Source: JAHHUA01 sp036635475
GTDB lineage: Bacteria > Bacillota > Clostridia > Oscillospirales > Ruminococcaceae
Length of the DNA stretch: 9,514 bases
Assembly: GCA_036635475.1 (NCBI GenBank)
Contig: JAVWQH010000050.1
Location: 1 to 9,514, forward strand
Direction of reading: 5' to 3'
Positions 1-7,660 of the stretch are shown piece after piece (position 1 is the first letter of the stretch; every line of letters begins with the position of its first letter). The position numbers were made by a program, and so were the translations under genes. The notes below the pieces were generated by a model. That model did not search any database and was not told the origin of the DNA. It saw only the letters and a program-made list of their open reading frames with translations.

Positions 1-52
1 CTCGAACCACTCCCTCGAACCACTCCCTCGAACCACTCCCTCGAACCACTCC
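1..52. repeat. Four perfect tandem copies of a 13-bp repeat
   Basis: The unit CTCGAACCACTCC occurs at 1-13, 14-26, 27-39 and 40-52 without mismatch, then runs into CTCAGTCAG, the start of the hairpin-rich repeat. The array continues to the window edge, so more copies may lie outside. The unit shares its CTCCCTCGA flavour with the neighbouring hairpin element, so it probably grew by slippage at that element's end. Thirteen is not a multiple of three, so a copy-number change would shift any reading frame across it. No open gene is visible here. Confidence 0.93.
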
Positions 53-149
53 CTCAGTCAGCCGAGCTGACAGCTCCCTCGAAGAGGGAGCCTAAGCCTT
101 GCCTCCCTCTCCGAGGGAGGTGACGACCGCAGTCGGCGGTGGGAGGAAG
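53..149. repeat. GC-rich multi-hairpin interspersed repeat (MITE/REP-like)
   Basis: Four hairpins follow one another: GTCAGC/GCTGAC (57-62 with 66-71), GCTCCCTC/GAGGGAGC (73-80 with 84-91), CCTCCCTC/GAGGGAGG (102-109 with 113-120) and ACCGC/GCGGT (126-130 with 136-140). The block is far richer in GC than the neighbouring genes. From memory, it resembles the short palindromic repeats common in Faecalibacterium- and Ruminococcus-type gut Clostridia; I cannot name the family. It abuts the stop codon of the shortened pglX and is the likely cause of that truncation. As RNA it would fold strongly and could hinder transcription into downstream BREX genes. No transposase is present, so any movement would need one supplied in trans. 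Confidence 0.75.
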
Positions 150-2678
150 TTAAATCAGCGGGTGTTTTTCAAAATCCCACGAGGTTTCAAAGCTATCCCA
201 GTCGGTTTTGGAAAGATTGATATTTTCGTTAGTCAGTACAATTACTCGTTCATTATCTTTTTGTAAAATTGGTAACCTGCCTATATCTCCAGCTTGATAA
301 TTAATTGTAGGCGCAAGTATCTCAAGAATATTCTTTGAAATCGGACTGTTGCAAAATGCTAATAGGTATAAAACCAATGATTTTTTAGTGTAGAAAGACA
401 TTCCTGCAATATCCGAAATATTATATTCTTTATATCTAAACGAAGGCTGTCCAGAAGAAATCAAGCCCCATGAAGCTGAAGGGGAAAATTTCAAGTTTTC
501 TGGGTAATCTTGAACATTTCTTTTGTCTGATTTTGCATTTTTTATAACTTCTTGTCCTTCGTTTTCCCAGTTAACAACATAATCGTTATTGCCATACCAC
601 TTTCTATACTCTCCGCCTTTATTATATGGAAACCATTTTGCTCTTGAATTTATTGCCTGTATATGTGTTTCTGCATTATAGCAAAATTTATTGTTATCAA
701 TTTCAAACCACAATCGTATGAATTTTTCATTTTCTCCAGTTTTCATACCGTTTCTTGAAATTGCTATTTTTCCAAGAGGATCACCATTCTCAAACGCACT
801 CAACATCTTCTCGCTCACCCAATACGCCACCGGACTTCCTGGGATTTTCTTGAAGTTTTCTTGCTGTGCTATATGCAAATCATTCTTTGCAAGAAAAGCT
901 TCTTCTTTGCCTTGCTGACTATTATAGTCCACCAGTCTTGCATAAGTGCCTTTATAGTTTTTACTATGACTTTTACGCATAACAAAAGACGTGGTTTGCA
1001 CCACCTCGCCACCGATTTCTTCAAATGCTCTTGCTCCCAAATGTGCCATATTGACAAAGTCAGTGTGGAGTAGTTTGCCACGCATTTTTTCAAAACTTGA
1101 TAAAAACATCCATGACTGCATTGTAACCATAGTGTTGTAGCCGTTTAGCTTTAACATTTTAGTGCCTTTTTCCATAAAACACGCAAACAAATCGCTCTTA
1201 CTATCGGCATAATTTTTCTTCACATAATCAGACAGTTTCGCACTCATACCGCTGCCACCCATATACGGCGGATTAGTAACCACAACATCATATTTTTGAT
1301 TAAGCAATCTGCGGAAATTCCATATACTAAGCTTATTTTCATATGTTTCGCTTAAAAGTTCAGTTTGTTCATTTTCCTGTAATTCTTGTGGCTTTTCTTC
1401 CAATTCGTCCACATTTAATAGAGAACCATATTCTTCGCCCTCGACATAGCCTTTGGGGCAATAAACTTGTGGAGCAATCGCTCTTGTTAAAAAGCGTCTA
1501 TCATATTTTCTTGCTTTCATCATAATAGCAAAATACGCAAGCTGGTAGGCTCTTTCGTCAATATCCAAGCCATAAAGGTTGTTCTCAATAATAGACTGTG
1601 CTGCATCTCGCTCGGTGTAGCCTTGGCTTTCATAAATCTGCATGAAAACATCAAAAGCATACACCAAAATATGCCCGCTACCCATGCAAGGGTCAATGAG
1701 CTTGATTTCTTCTAATTTGATGTTTTTATAGTCGGCTTTGATTTTGTCCAGCTCGGCTTTTACGCTTTCTTCTTGTTCTGCCTCATCAAGATAATACTTC
1801 CAGTTGGATTTCAGTTCATCATCGACATGACCCTCATACCATAAGCGACCGAGAGAATTTTCTACCATGTAGCGAACAATCCAGTCGGGTGTAAAAAGCT
1901 GTGTTGCCGCAGGGATATTGTCCTTTGTGATTTTGATATTCTTCTTTAAATTCGCAAAAACCTGTTCTTTTGGTTCGGTGTTATAATACTGATACAGCCA
2001 GCCGATAATCTGCACCGCTTCAGTGAAATCTTCCTCAGCAATGTCATTTACAAGGTGAGAAACAATGCCATCACTATCGGTAAAGGAAATGTTAAGTAGA
2101 TACTCGGTGTAGTCGTTGGTTTTCTCAAACAGCTCTGGCAATACCTTATTAAGCTTGTTGCACTGCTTAATAAACAGCATACGGAACAGCTCGTTCAGCT
2201 TATTTTCATCTTTGAGCTGCATAATACGGTCGGTTTCATATGCACTAAACTCCATATCGGTATCAAATGGAGTTGTTACCATATCCGGCTCTGCCTTGCC
2301 CTGCATCTTACTTGACAGCACACGAATTTTCGAGGGCAAATACTCGTTGACCTCCATAAAACGGATTGCCACAAGGCGGTTAAACCATGTATAGGCAACT
2401 TCCTCCATAACTAATGCAAAGGCTGTTTTGTAATCGGAGGTTTTTTCTTTATCTTTGATACGAAAAACGAGGGCAGCTCTCTGCTTTACTTCCTCGTTCA
2501 TAATCTCTGTTGGCTTTCCTGTGCCAATATCGAAAAACTGAATGTTATCGGTAGAGGTAGGAAGTGGCTCCAATATTCCTTTTTCGCTGATACCAACAAG
2601 GCTTGCTTTATATGTAATTTCGCTAATGAGCTTATTTCTTGCCCATACAGCAAAATTCTTTATGGCTGTTTTGTTCAA
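150..2678 (-). CDS. pglX: BREX adenine-specific DNA methyltransferase PglX, C-terminally truncated
   Basis: This is the BREX modification enzyme, an N6-adenine methyltransferase that marks host DNA and is needed for defence. The 842-aa product has a TPDW segment ending near residue 266, the SAM-binding motif DPCMGSGH at 329-336 and the catalytic NPPY at 469-472. The N-terminus NKTAIKNFAVWARNKL is typical of the family. The start is taken as TTG at 2678-2676, because family similarity begins there and the frame upstream runs into repeat sequence and the N gap. No ribosome site lies close; the nearest, GGAAAGGAG, is about 52 nt upstream. The protein stops right after DWDSFETSWDF..HPLI. From memory, full-length type 1 PglX runs to about 1,200 residues, and this motif is followed by roughly 250-300 more. 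The stop codon touches a hairpin repeat, so insertion probably removed or separated the C-terminus. The rest may lie past the left edge. Family assignment is firm; activity is doubtful. Confidence 0.93.
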   Translation of the reverse strand: MNKTAIKNFAVWARNKLISEITYKASLVGISEKGILEPLPTSTDNIQFFDIGTGKPTEIMNEEVKQRAALVFRIKDKEKTSDYKTAFALVMEEVAYTWFNRLVAIRFMEVNEYLPSKIRVLSSKMQGKAEPDMVTTPFDTDMEFSAYETDRIMQLKDENKLNELFRMLFIKQCNKLNKVLPELFEKTNDYTEYLLNISFTDSDGIVSHLVNDIAEEDFTEAVQIIGWLYQYYNTEPKEQVFANLKKNIKITKDNIPAATQLFTPDWIVRYMVENSLGRLWYEGHVDDELKSNWKYYLDEAEQEESVKAELDKIKADYKNIKLEEIKLIDPCMGSGHILVYAFDVFMQIYESQGYTERDAAQSIIENNLYGLDIDERAYQLAYFAIMMKARKYDRRFLTRAIAPQVYCPKGYVEGEEYGSLLNVDELEEKPQELQENEQTELLSETYENKLSIWNFRRLLNQKYDVVVTNPPYMGGSGMSAKLSDYVKKNYADSKSDLFACFMEKGTKMLKLNGYNTMVTMQSWMFLSSFEKMRGKLLHTDFVNMAHLGARAFEEIGGEVVQTTSFVMRKSHSKNYKGTYARLVDYNSQQGKEEAFLAKNDLHIAQQENFKKIPGSPVAYWVSEKMLSAFENGDPLGKIAISRNGMKTGENEKFIRLWFEIDNNKFCYNAETHIQAINSRAKWFPYNKGGEYRKWYGNNDYVVNWENEGQEVIKNAKSDKRNVQDYPENLKFSPSASWGLISSGQPSFRYKEYNISDIAGMSFYTKKSLVLYLLAFCNSPISKNILEILAPTINYQAGDIGRLPILQKDNERVIVLTNENINLSKTDWDSFETSWDFEKHPLI

Positions 2679-2694
2679 TGCTAAATTCGCAATG

Positions 2695-2794
2695 NNNNNN
2701 NNNNNNNNNNNNNNNNNNNNNNNNNNNNNNNNNNNNNNNNNNNNNNNNNNNNNNNNNNNNNNNNNNNNNNNNNNNNNNNNNNNNNNNNNNNNNN
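2695..2794. other. Assembly gap of 100 N
   Basis: Exactly 100 undetermined bases, the usual placeholder for a gap of unknown length. It sits inside the 104-bp tandem repeat, which explains why contigs ended here. A continuous frame appearing to run from 2903 through the gap into pglX depends on the placeholder length and should not be trusted. If two copies join directly, that upstream frame meets a TAG before the pglX start. Confidence 0.97.
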
Positions 2795-2878
2795 CGCAAT
2801 TCGCAATTATTTTTGCAAATTGGAGTTGCTCTCCTTTCCGAATTTTTGTGTCTTGGTTATTGCTGTTAGCTGTTTTGT

Positions 2879-2913
2879 TCAATGCTAAATTCGCAATGCG
2901 CAATTCGCAATTA
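2879..2913 (-). repeat. Heptanucleotide repeat array, pglX side (five units)
   Basis: On the minus strand the units are TAATTGC, GAATTGC, GCATTGC, GAATTTA and GCATTGA in exact 7-bp register. They match the GMATTRY consensus of the longer array at 3313-3431 but lie in the opposite orientation. The TAA of the S23 gene lies in the first unit, and the TTG inside the last unit is, in the copy at 2675-2681, the pglX start codon. The same units appear around the N gap because of the 104-bp duplication. Confidence 0.85.
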
Positions 2914-3306
2914 TTTTTGCAAATTGGAGTTGCTCTCCTTTCCGAATTTTTGTATCTTGGTTATTGCTGTTAGAAGTTTTAAAAGTTCTTTGCAATCACC
3001 GTAGATGCTATCAAATTGACTTTGACTGATATAATCAGTTTCAAATAAAAGTTCCAGCCAATATTCTGTTTCACTTGCTTCTTTAAGAGATATGTTCATT
3101 TTTGCATAAAAATCTGCTTTAGATTGTCCTCTAATAGCTTCTTTTACATTCGCACCAATACTTGTCCCACTTCTTAGCAATTGCTTAGACAGTATATATT
3201 CTTTTTTCTCAGCATTCAAATATTTATAAAGTTTTATTATTCTTATGGCGAAAAACTTACTCTTATCAACTATAACATTATCTTCACTGATGTCCACCAT
3301 CTCCAT
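2911..3306 (-). CDS. Four-helix-bundle protein (S23 / rRNA intervening-sequence family)
   Basis: The 131-aa product carries the family hallmark LSKQLLRSGTSIGANVKEA, preceded by DKSKFFAIRIIKLYKYL and followed by two more long helices. These proteins were first found in intervening sequences of 23S rRNA genes and are related to the bAvd accessory proteins of diversity-generating retroelements. Their function is mostly unknown; they form pentameric bundles that bind nucleic acid. No rRNA, reverse transcriptase or variable repeat is seen here. The start could be ATG at 3306 (used) or 3300. Codons further upstream are only the translated heptamer array, and ribosome-site support is poor for both choices. 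The 3' end holds a GGAAAGGAG motif that may once have served pglX. It is not a BREX core component and is probably a hitchhiker, read with the operon. Confidence 0.85.
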   Translation of the reverse strand: MEMVDISEDNVIVDKSKFFAIRIIKLYKYLNAEKKEYILSKQLLRSGTSIGANVKEAIRGQSKADFYAKMNISLKEASETEYWLELLFETDYISQSQFDSIYGDCKELLKLLTAITKIQKFGKESNSNLQK

Positions 3307-3312
3307 TCCATA

Positions 3313-3431
3313 TAATTGCGAATTACGCATTACGCATTACGCATTGCGAATTGCGAATTATGCATTGCGAATTGCGCATTGCGAATTATGCATTGCGAAT
3401 TGCGCATTGCGAATTACGCATTGCGAATTGA
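3313..3431 (+). repeat. Heptanucleotide tandem repeat array (17 units)
   Basis: Seventeen consecutive 7-bp units follow the consensus GMATTRY (mainly GCATTGC, GAATTGC, GAATTAC, GAATTAT), in register from TAATTGC at 3313 to GAATTGA at 3425-3431. A higher-order 28-bp block of four units occurs twice, at 3355-3382 and 3383-3410, showing that the array grew by duplication. It lies between the start of the S23 gene and the brxC stop codon. Both strands look open across it because 7-bp periodicity yields a 7-residue peptide repeat, but this is not evidence of coding. Confidence 0.93.
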
Positions 3432-6400
3432 TTAAAACTCAATATTTAAAATTGTATCATCTTCAAGATTTCTCTTGAGTTTTTCTCGCAAACTTTCTAC
3501 ATAGTTATTAACATCTTGTACTGTTTCAATTCTCCAAGTTGTTTCAGTATTGATGGACTTAATGCTGACTGTTTTTTGTTTCTTTTGCTTTGGTGCAGGA
3601 GGGGTTACAGGCGCAGCTACCGAAGTTCCACTTTGCTCTGCCACTTTTACTTGTTCTTCTGCCTGTCTTTTAGCAATAATTCTGGCTTCTGTATCAGCGA
3701 TTTCATTAAGCAAGCGAACCTTTAGGGCATCAGCCTCTACTTTGATATTTTGCAATGTAGCAACATTGTTGCAGTGAGTAGCTTTATTCTTGATTTCATA
3801 AAATCTATCAATTGTCTTTTGCGTTAGCTGTTCTTCACAGTTTTTGCTACGCAGTTCATCAAAAACTCTCGTGCGAGCTTCTTCAATTACTGCAAGGACT
3901 GGTTCTTCCATTGCCATTAGCATTTTGCTGTAAAGATTGATATAACGTTCCAATAATTCGGGCAGTTTGCGAATTTCGCCAAAGGACTTATCTTTTTTCA
4001 TGATAGCGTTGACTTCTGCAACTACAGTTTCAATCTCTCTATTTACAATAAAGGTCTTACTTTCTTCGTAGATATTCATGAGCCTTATAGCACGATTCCA
4101 AATTTCCACTTGTTCGCCACCAAAGAATGCTTTGATTGGTGCATAGTCCTCTGCAAAGTCCAAAAAGTTATCTTGTTGGACTGTAACCGTTTTGAAAAAT
4201 TCAGCAGAATATTTAATTTGCAAAACATCAAGCAAGAGGGTTTTGCCTTCTCTTACAGTTCTCCTTCCGGGATAACTTTCCTCGTTTTTATAATGGATCT
4301 CCAATTTTTCAAGGTCATTTTTGAGATTTTCCGCATACTGATTAAAGCTCTTTAAGATGGTATCATCTTCATCACTCATAGGGGTGATATTAAAGAGTTC
4401 TTTCATAATATCTCGAACAGCTTTCTTTTGCTTATCATTTGCTTTTTCTCTTTTCTCGGTCATCAACTTTTCAAGATATTCTTTTCTACTTAAATAGCGA
4501 TAGATTTCGTCCTCGCTTTTGCTAAGAAGTGTTACCACTTCATTATTTACAAAAAATGCAACATCTCCATCTTTGAACACCTTTGCAACAAGCCACGCCA
4601 CATCATCTTCAATAAAACCATAAGGAGCCTTAGTGAATCGCTCCATAATTGTTTTAAGAGAAGTTTTTGCGTATCTTTGTGTGTTACCACTAATAAAATC
4701 CAACACATCTGACAAAGCCAGTTTGTTTGGCATTTGTGGCTCACTATCCAACGAAAGCTGCGCAGATTTTGCTCCTTTTAGAATAGCTCTGATATGAGCT
4801 TCACCCATCGGTGTGTCGATATAGCTGAGTTTGTGGAATACAGTGGAAATCAGTTTGCCCATTGCATCGTTAATTCGTGCTGAAATATCCTTTACTCCAA
4901 TTTGCATCTTATCGCCATTCACATAAATAGCTGCTTCCTTTAGTGCCTGTTCCAAGAAAATAACAGCATTGCTATTTCTCTCACGCATTTCTGTTCGCTT
5001 TGCATCTTTGATTTGCTCATATTTGGGAATAGCATTGGTGGTGTTGAGTCTCAAATACTTTTCAATTTTAAGTGCACTGCGGATTTCATCTACAAAGGCT
5101 TTGTCGTCTGGCAATGCCACAATGACACACTTGCTTTGACCACTCATCATTCTAAGAGTAGTTTCATCCATACTGGTATCAGTATAATTAGGTGTTAAAA
5201 TCTTTAAGGTAATATCATAGTTTTGATTATTTTTATATGGTCTATCATCTACCACTTGATTGAATCCGAAAGTATATCTACCATTAAAAGCAGGGTAACG
5301 ATATTTTTTCTCATCATATAGACCATCAAAAATCAGTTCGGAAATTTTACCTGTAAGCTCAGAAGACTCGATACTTTGGGTTTCTATTTCACGATTAATT
5401 TCTTGTTCTTCGTCAGTTAGGAATACATATAGATCACCGTTTTTTTGCACCAAAGTTTGTCGGCAAAGCTTTTTAAGTGCTTCTTCCACCTTGTCCTTTA
5501 ATGCAATTCGGTCATCGTCAATATTTGATACCATTAGGCTTGTGATATTCTCAAGGTTTGCTACAATTTCCTTGACATACTTAATCATAAATAATGTTTT
5601 AAGAACATCAACAGCAAAACATTCATTTGCCTTTTCAGGGTTAATCAATTCATTGTCAATGGCACGAGTAATAACATTCTTATGGCTGTGGTCAAGGAAT
5701 TGTTCAAGTGCATCATAGAACATATTAAACGATACAATTTTACCTTCGTTACTTTCCATGATCTTCATTGCAGACTCTTTGAATAGAGCAAGCATAGAAC
5801 GCTCACCCTCAGCTAAGTGTTTGCCACTTGCGCCGTGTGTTCGAATAGAAGTTAGAACATCACCAAGTAAGTTGAATTGATATGGAATGAATGGATAGAC
5901 TGCAGAGAAATTTTCTCTGTCGGAATAAAGTTTCTTTTCAATTCCATCGTTAAAAATAATTAGATTTTTAATAACGGTATCTTTTTCGTCATACAAAAGT
6001 TTGAGGGTTTGTTTTCCTGTTTCGTTCTTTTCCAAAATTCTTTTGCGGATAACTTCGTCTACATTGGCAGAGGAAAGGGAAAGCCTCGTGTCAAATCTAC
6101 CTTGAATTTTGGAAAAGTCATTACCTTTGGTTTTTGTGATGCTATCAATATCTTGCTGACTGGTTACAATAACCCAAGCCTTTCCGCCACACTCTGAGCC
6201 TAAATCTTCGGTTACAGTTTGTAGGTTCAGCATAAGGTCGATTTTATCGCCTATGTATTGCCCAATTTCGTCGACTAAGAAAACAACATGGTGATTGTTG
6301 CCCTGTTTTTTGATGTGACTATTTACCATTTTGGCAAATGTACTAATATCAATATTATAAGGCTGCGTAAAGCTCTCACAAGCATTTTTGGCTGCATCCA

Positions 6401-7064
6401 TACTCATGTAGTCAATCTTAACCAATGCTTTGCAAACATAATCCTGTATAAATCTAAATTGATGACGGGAATCAACCCATTCTTTACCACGAAGTTCAGC
6501 AAAGGCTTTTTTGAAGTCCTCATATTTACCTTCTTCAACAAGGTTTCTTTCTAAATCGGCAAGGTGAGGATTTGCACCATAAAATCCAAGTTGTTGATTG
6601 AACACCTTTAGAAATACAGATAAAATGGCCTCTTTGTTGTTTTGAGTGTCAGCCATACCGCTCTTAGAGTCAATATTGAAAAGAATTACATCAGCAGATG
6701 TATTTGCAGCGAGCTTCATATCTGCAAGCACCATTTCGTCTTTAATCTTATTATCTTCTATAAAATAATCAAAAGCTGATTTGCCATCAACAATTCGGTT
6801 TTCTACAAGGTAAGAAAGTATTTTTAAGAAGTGAGATTTACCGCTTCCAAAGAAGCCGGAAATCCATACTCCCATCTTGTCAGTCTTGCCAACAATTCCT
6901 TTTTTGTAGCTTGCAAAAAAATCTGCAAAATGCTTTTGCAATTCTCTCGTAACCACATATTCTTCAAGTTCTTGCTTTACATTTTCGTCATCAGCTTGTC
7001 CAACTTTAATAACACCCTTAATATCTCTATCAATGTCTTTTGCAAACATTTTTTTAATTTGCAT
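3432..7064 (-). CDS. brxC: BREX P-loop ATPase BrxC (PglY-like)
   Basis: This is the large cytoplasmic ATPase essential for BREX; it belongs with the AAA+/ORC-type P-loop proteins and acts with the other Brx/Pgl proteins to stop phage replication. The 1,210-aa product matches the family's usual ~1,200. It has Walker A GFFGSGKS at 70-77 and Walker B VVFLVDE ending at residue 266, followed by IGQYIG. The N-terminal signature is MQIKKMFAKDIDRDIKGVIK. Near the C-terminus an Ala/Pro- and Lys-rich linker (AAPVTPPAPKQKKQK) leads into a last short conserved segment, WRIETVQDVNNYV. ATG at 7064 is chosen over an upstream TTG because the family begins here and GAGAGG (7077-7072) lies 7 nt upstream. That ribosome site overlaps the brxB stop, so translation is probably coupled. 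Its own stop abuts a heptamer array. No internal break is seen. Confidence 0.96.
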   Translation of the reverse strand: MQIKKMFAKDIDRDIKGVIKVGQADDENVKQELEEYVVTRELQKHFADFFASYKKGIVGKTDKMGVWISGFFGSGKSHFLKILSYLVENRIVDGKSAFDYFIEDNKIKDEMVLADMKLAANTSADVILFNIDSKSGMADTQNNKEAILSVFLKVFNQQLGFYGANPHLADLERNLVEEGKYEDFKKAFAELRGKEWVDSRHQFRFIQDYVCKALVKIDYMSMDAAKNACESFTQPYNIDISTFAKMVNSHIKKQGNNHHVVFLVDEIGQYIGDKIDLMLNLQTVTEDLGSECGGKAWVIVTSQQDIDSITKTKGNDFSKIQGRFDTRLSLSSANVDEVIRKRILEKNETGKQTLKLLYDEKDTVIKNLIIFNDGIEKKLYSDRENFSAVYPFIPYQFNLLGDVLTSIRTHGASGKHLAEGERSMLALFKESAMKIMESNEGKIVSFNMFYDALEQFLDHSHKNVITRAIDNELINPEKANECFAVDVLKTLFMIKYVKEIVANLENITSLMVSNIDDDRIALKDKVEEALKKLCRQTLVQKNGDLYVFLTDEEQEINREIETQSIESSELTGKISELIFDGLYDEKKYRYPAFNGRYTFGFNQVVDDRPYKNNQNYDITLKILTPNYTDTSMDETTLRMMSGQSKCVIVALPDDKAFVDEIRSALKIEKYLRLNTTNAIPKYEQIKDAKRTEMRERNSNAVIFLEQALKEAAIYVNGDKMQIGVKDISARINDAMGKLISTVFHKLSYIDTPMGEAHIRAILKGAKSAQLSLDSEPQMPNKLALSDVLDFISGNTQRYAKTSLKTIMERFTKAPYGFIEDDVAWLVAKVFKDGDVAFFVNNEVVTLLSKSEDEIYRYLSRKEYLEKLMTEKREKANDKQKKAVRDIMKELFNITPMSDEDDTILKSFNQYAENLKNDLEKLEIHYKNEESYPGRRTVREGKTLLLDVLQIKYSAEFFKTVTVQQDNFLDFAEDYAPIKAFFGGEQVEIWNRAIRLMNIYEESKTFIVNREIETVVAEVNAIMKKDKSFGEIRKLPELLERYINLYSKMLMAMEEPVLAVIEEARTRVFDELRSKNCEEQLTQKTIDRFYEIKNKATHCNNVATLQNIKVEADALKVRLLNEIADTEARIIAKRQAEEQVKVAEQSGTSVAAPVTPPAPKQKKQKTVSIKSINTETTWRIETVQDVNNYVESLREKLKRNLEDDTILNIEF

Positions 7065-7075
7065 AATAATACCTC

Positions 7076-7660
7076 TCAATCTACGAGCGGAAATGCTCTG
7101 TAATAGTTGTCATCTTTTGTTTCTCCAAAAAGCACTAATGATTGACCGTCATACTTTCCGGGGAAAAACATAACCACTGGAGTGTTATCTATAAACTGGT
7201 GCAGATTATTTAATATTTTATGCGACCTAAGAATAGGATAACATTTACCTATTCCTATCAAAAATATAATGGAGTTTGGTGGTGTGTTATCTTTGATATG
7301 TGATAAGATTTCATTATCATGATTATCTTCTTCCATTCGAAGCATTTCATTGATAGCTTTTGTAATTTCAGATAGACCTTTTGTTTTTTCAAATTCTTCA
7401 CAGATATCTAAAAATCCCTCTTTGATTAAAATGTCAATTATGGTGTCATATAAGTCAAATACAACAAGCTTAAATTCATCTGTTTCATTATTGTATTTTG
7501 AAACAAGATAATTCACCCGTTCTCTAACAAGCAATTCTTGCTCTGCCGGATAATCAAAAATATAATATCCCACTTCGTTCCCGAGACCTTTGTTCTTCCG
7601 AAAGTTAGGGTTCTTAATTTTTTCTTCCGCCTTATTTAGCCTGGTTTCTAAATCATACAT
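7076..7660 (-). CDS. brxB: BREX protein BrxB (DUF1788 family)
   Basis: A 194-aa protein of the DUF1788 family, a core component of type 1 BREX whose biochemical role is not settled. The family signature lies near the C-terminus: PVVMFFPGKYDGQSLVLFGE followed by YYRAFPL. The N-terminus (MYDLETRLNKAEEKI) is helical, and no membrane segment is seen. The ATG overlaps the brxA stop by 8 bp, with only a weak GGGGTG ribosome site 5 nt upstream, so translation probably depends on ribosomes finishing brxA. Position between brxA and brxC is the canonical type 1 order. Length is normal and the frame is intact. Confidence 0.94.
   Translation of the reverse strand: MYDLETRLNKAEEKIKNPNFRKNKGLGNEVGYYIFDYPAEQELLVRERVNYLVSKYNNETDEFKLVVFDLYDTIIDILIKEGFLDICEEFEKTKGLSEITKAINEMLRMEEDNHDNEILSHIKDNTPPNSIIFLIGIGKCYPILRSHKILNNLHQFIDNTPVVMFFPGKYDGQSLVLFGETKDDNYYRAFPLVD

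Larger units (their letters stand above)
2665..2973. repeat. 104-bp tandem duplication across the S23 gene / pglX junction, interrupted by the assembly gap
   Basis: The stretch 2795-2869 repeats at 2899-2973 with one mismatch (G2850/A2954), and 2665-2694 repeats at 2869-2898. The bases on either side of the N run join exactly as they do at 2898/2899, so the true gap may be zero or a whole number of 104-bp units. Read on the minus strand, one unit holds the end of the S23 gene, a GGAAAGGAG ribosome site, heptamers and the first codons of pglX (TTGAACAAAACAGC). The short homology AACAGC occurs both in the S23 gene end and in the pglX start and marks the likely recombination point. Copy number is unknown. 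Confidence 0.88.
2879..3431. mobile_element. Putative heptamer-flanked S23 insertion unit between brxC and pglX
   Basis: A ~553-bp unit consists of one four-helix-bundle gene between heptamer arrays in inverted orientation. Read inward, the left end starts TCAATGC and the right end TCAATTC, so both termini begin TCAAT and resemble terminal inverted repeats. The right end touches the brxC stop codon (3434-3432). The left end overlaps the pglX start, so brxC and pglX, normally adjacent in type 1 BREX, have been pushed apart. No clear target-site duplication and no recombinase are visible, so mobility is inferred from structure and position. An alternative is local growth of simple repeats around an accessory gene acquired earlier. 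Confidence 0.5.

Noticed and set aside
691..1525. Several plus-strand frames of 60-75 codons within pglX
   Set aside because: They lie antisense to a strongly supported gene, lack ribosome sites and show no recognisable domains. The same applies to the plus-strand frames inside brxC and brxA.
2679..2903. N-terminal extension of pglX by 75 codons through the N run
   Set aside because: It depends on the arbitrary 100-N length. The upstream codons are the tail of the S23 gene in another frame plus heptamers, and PglX family similarity starts at the TTG at 2678.
2911..3306. Avd accessory gene of a diversity-generating retroelement, or an intervening sequence within 23S rRNA
   Set aside because: No reverse transcriptase, template/variable repeat pair or rRNA sequence is visible in the window; flanks are brxC and pglX.
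3313..3431. CRISPR array
   Set aside because: Units are 7 bp with no spacers between them, and no cas gene is present.
3245..3478. Plus-strand frame with a repeating LRITHYALRIAN-like peptide
   Set aside because: It is the translation of the heptamer array; 7-bp periodicity gives an open 7-residue repeat in any frame.
4547..4744. 65-codon minus-strand frame inside brxC
   Set aside because: It is a shifted-frame shadow of the intact brxC with no family features.
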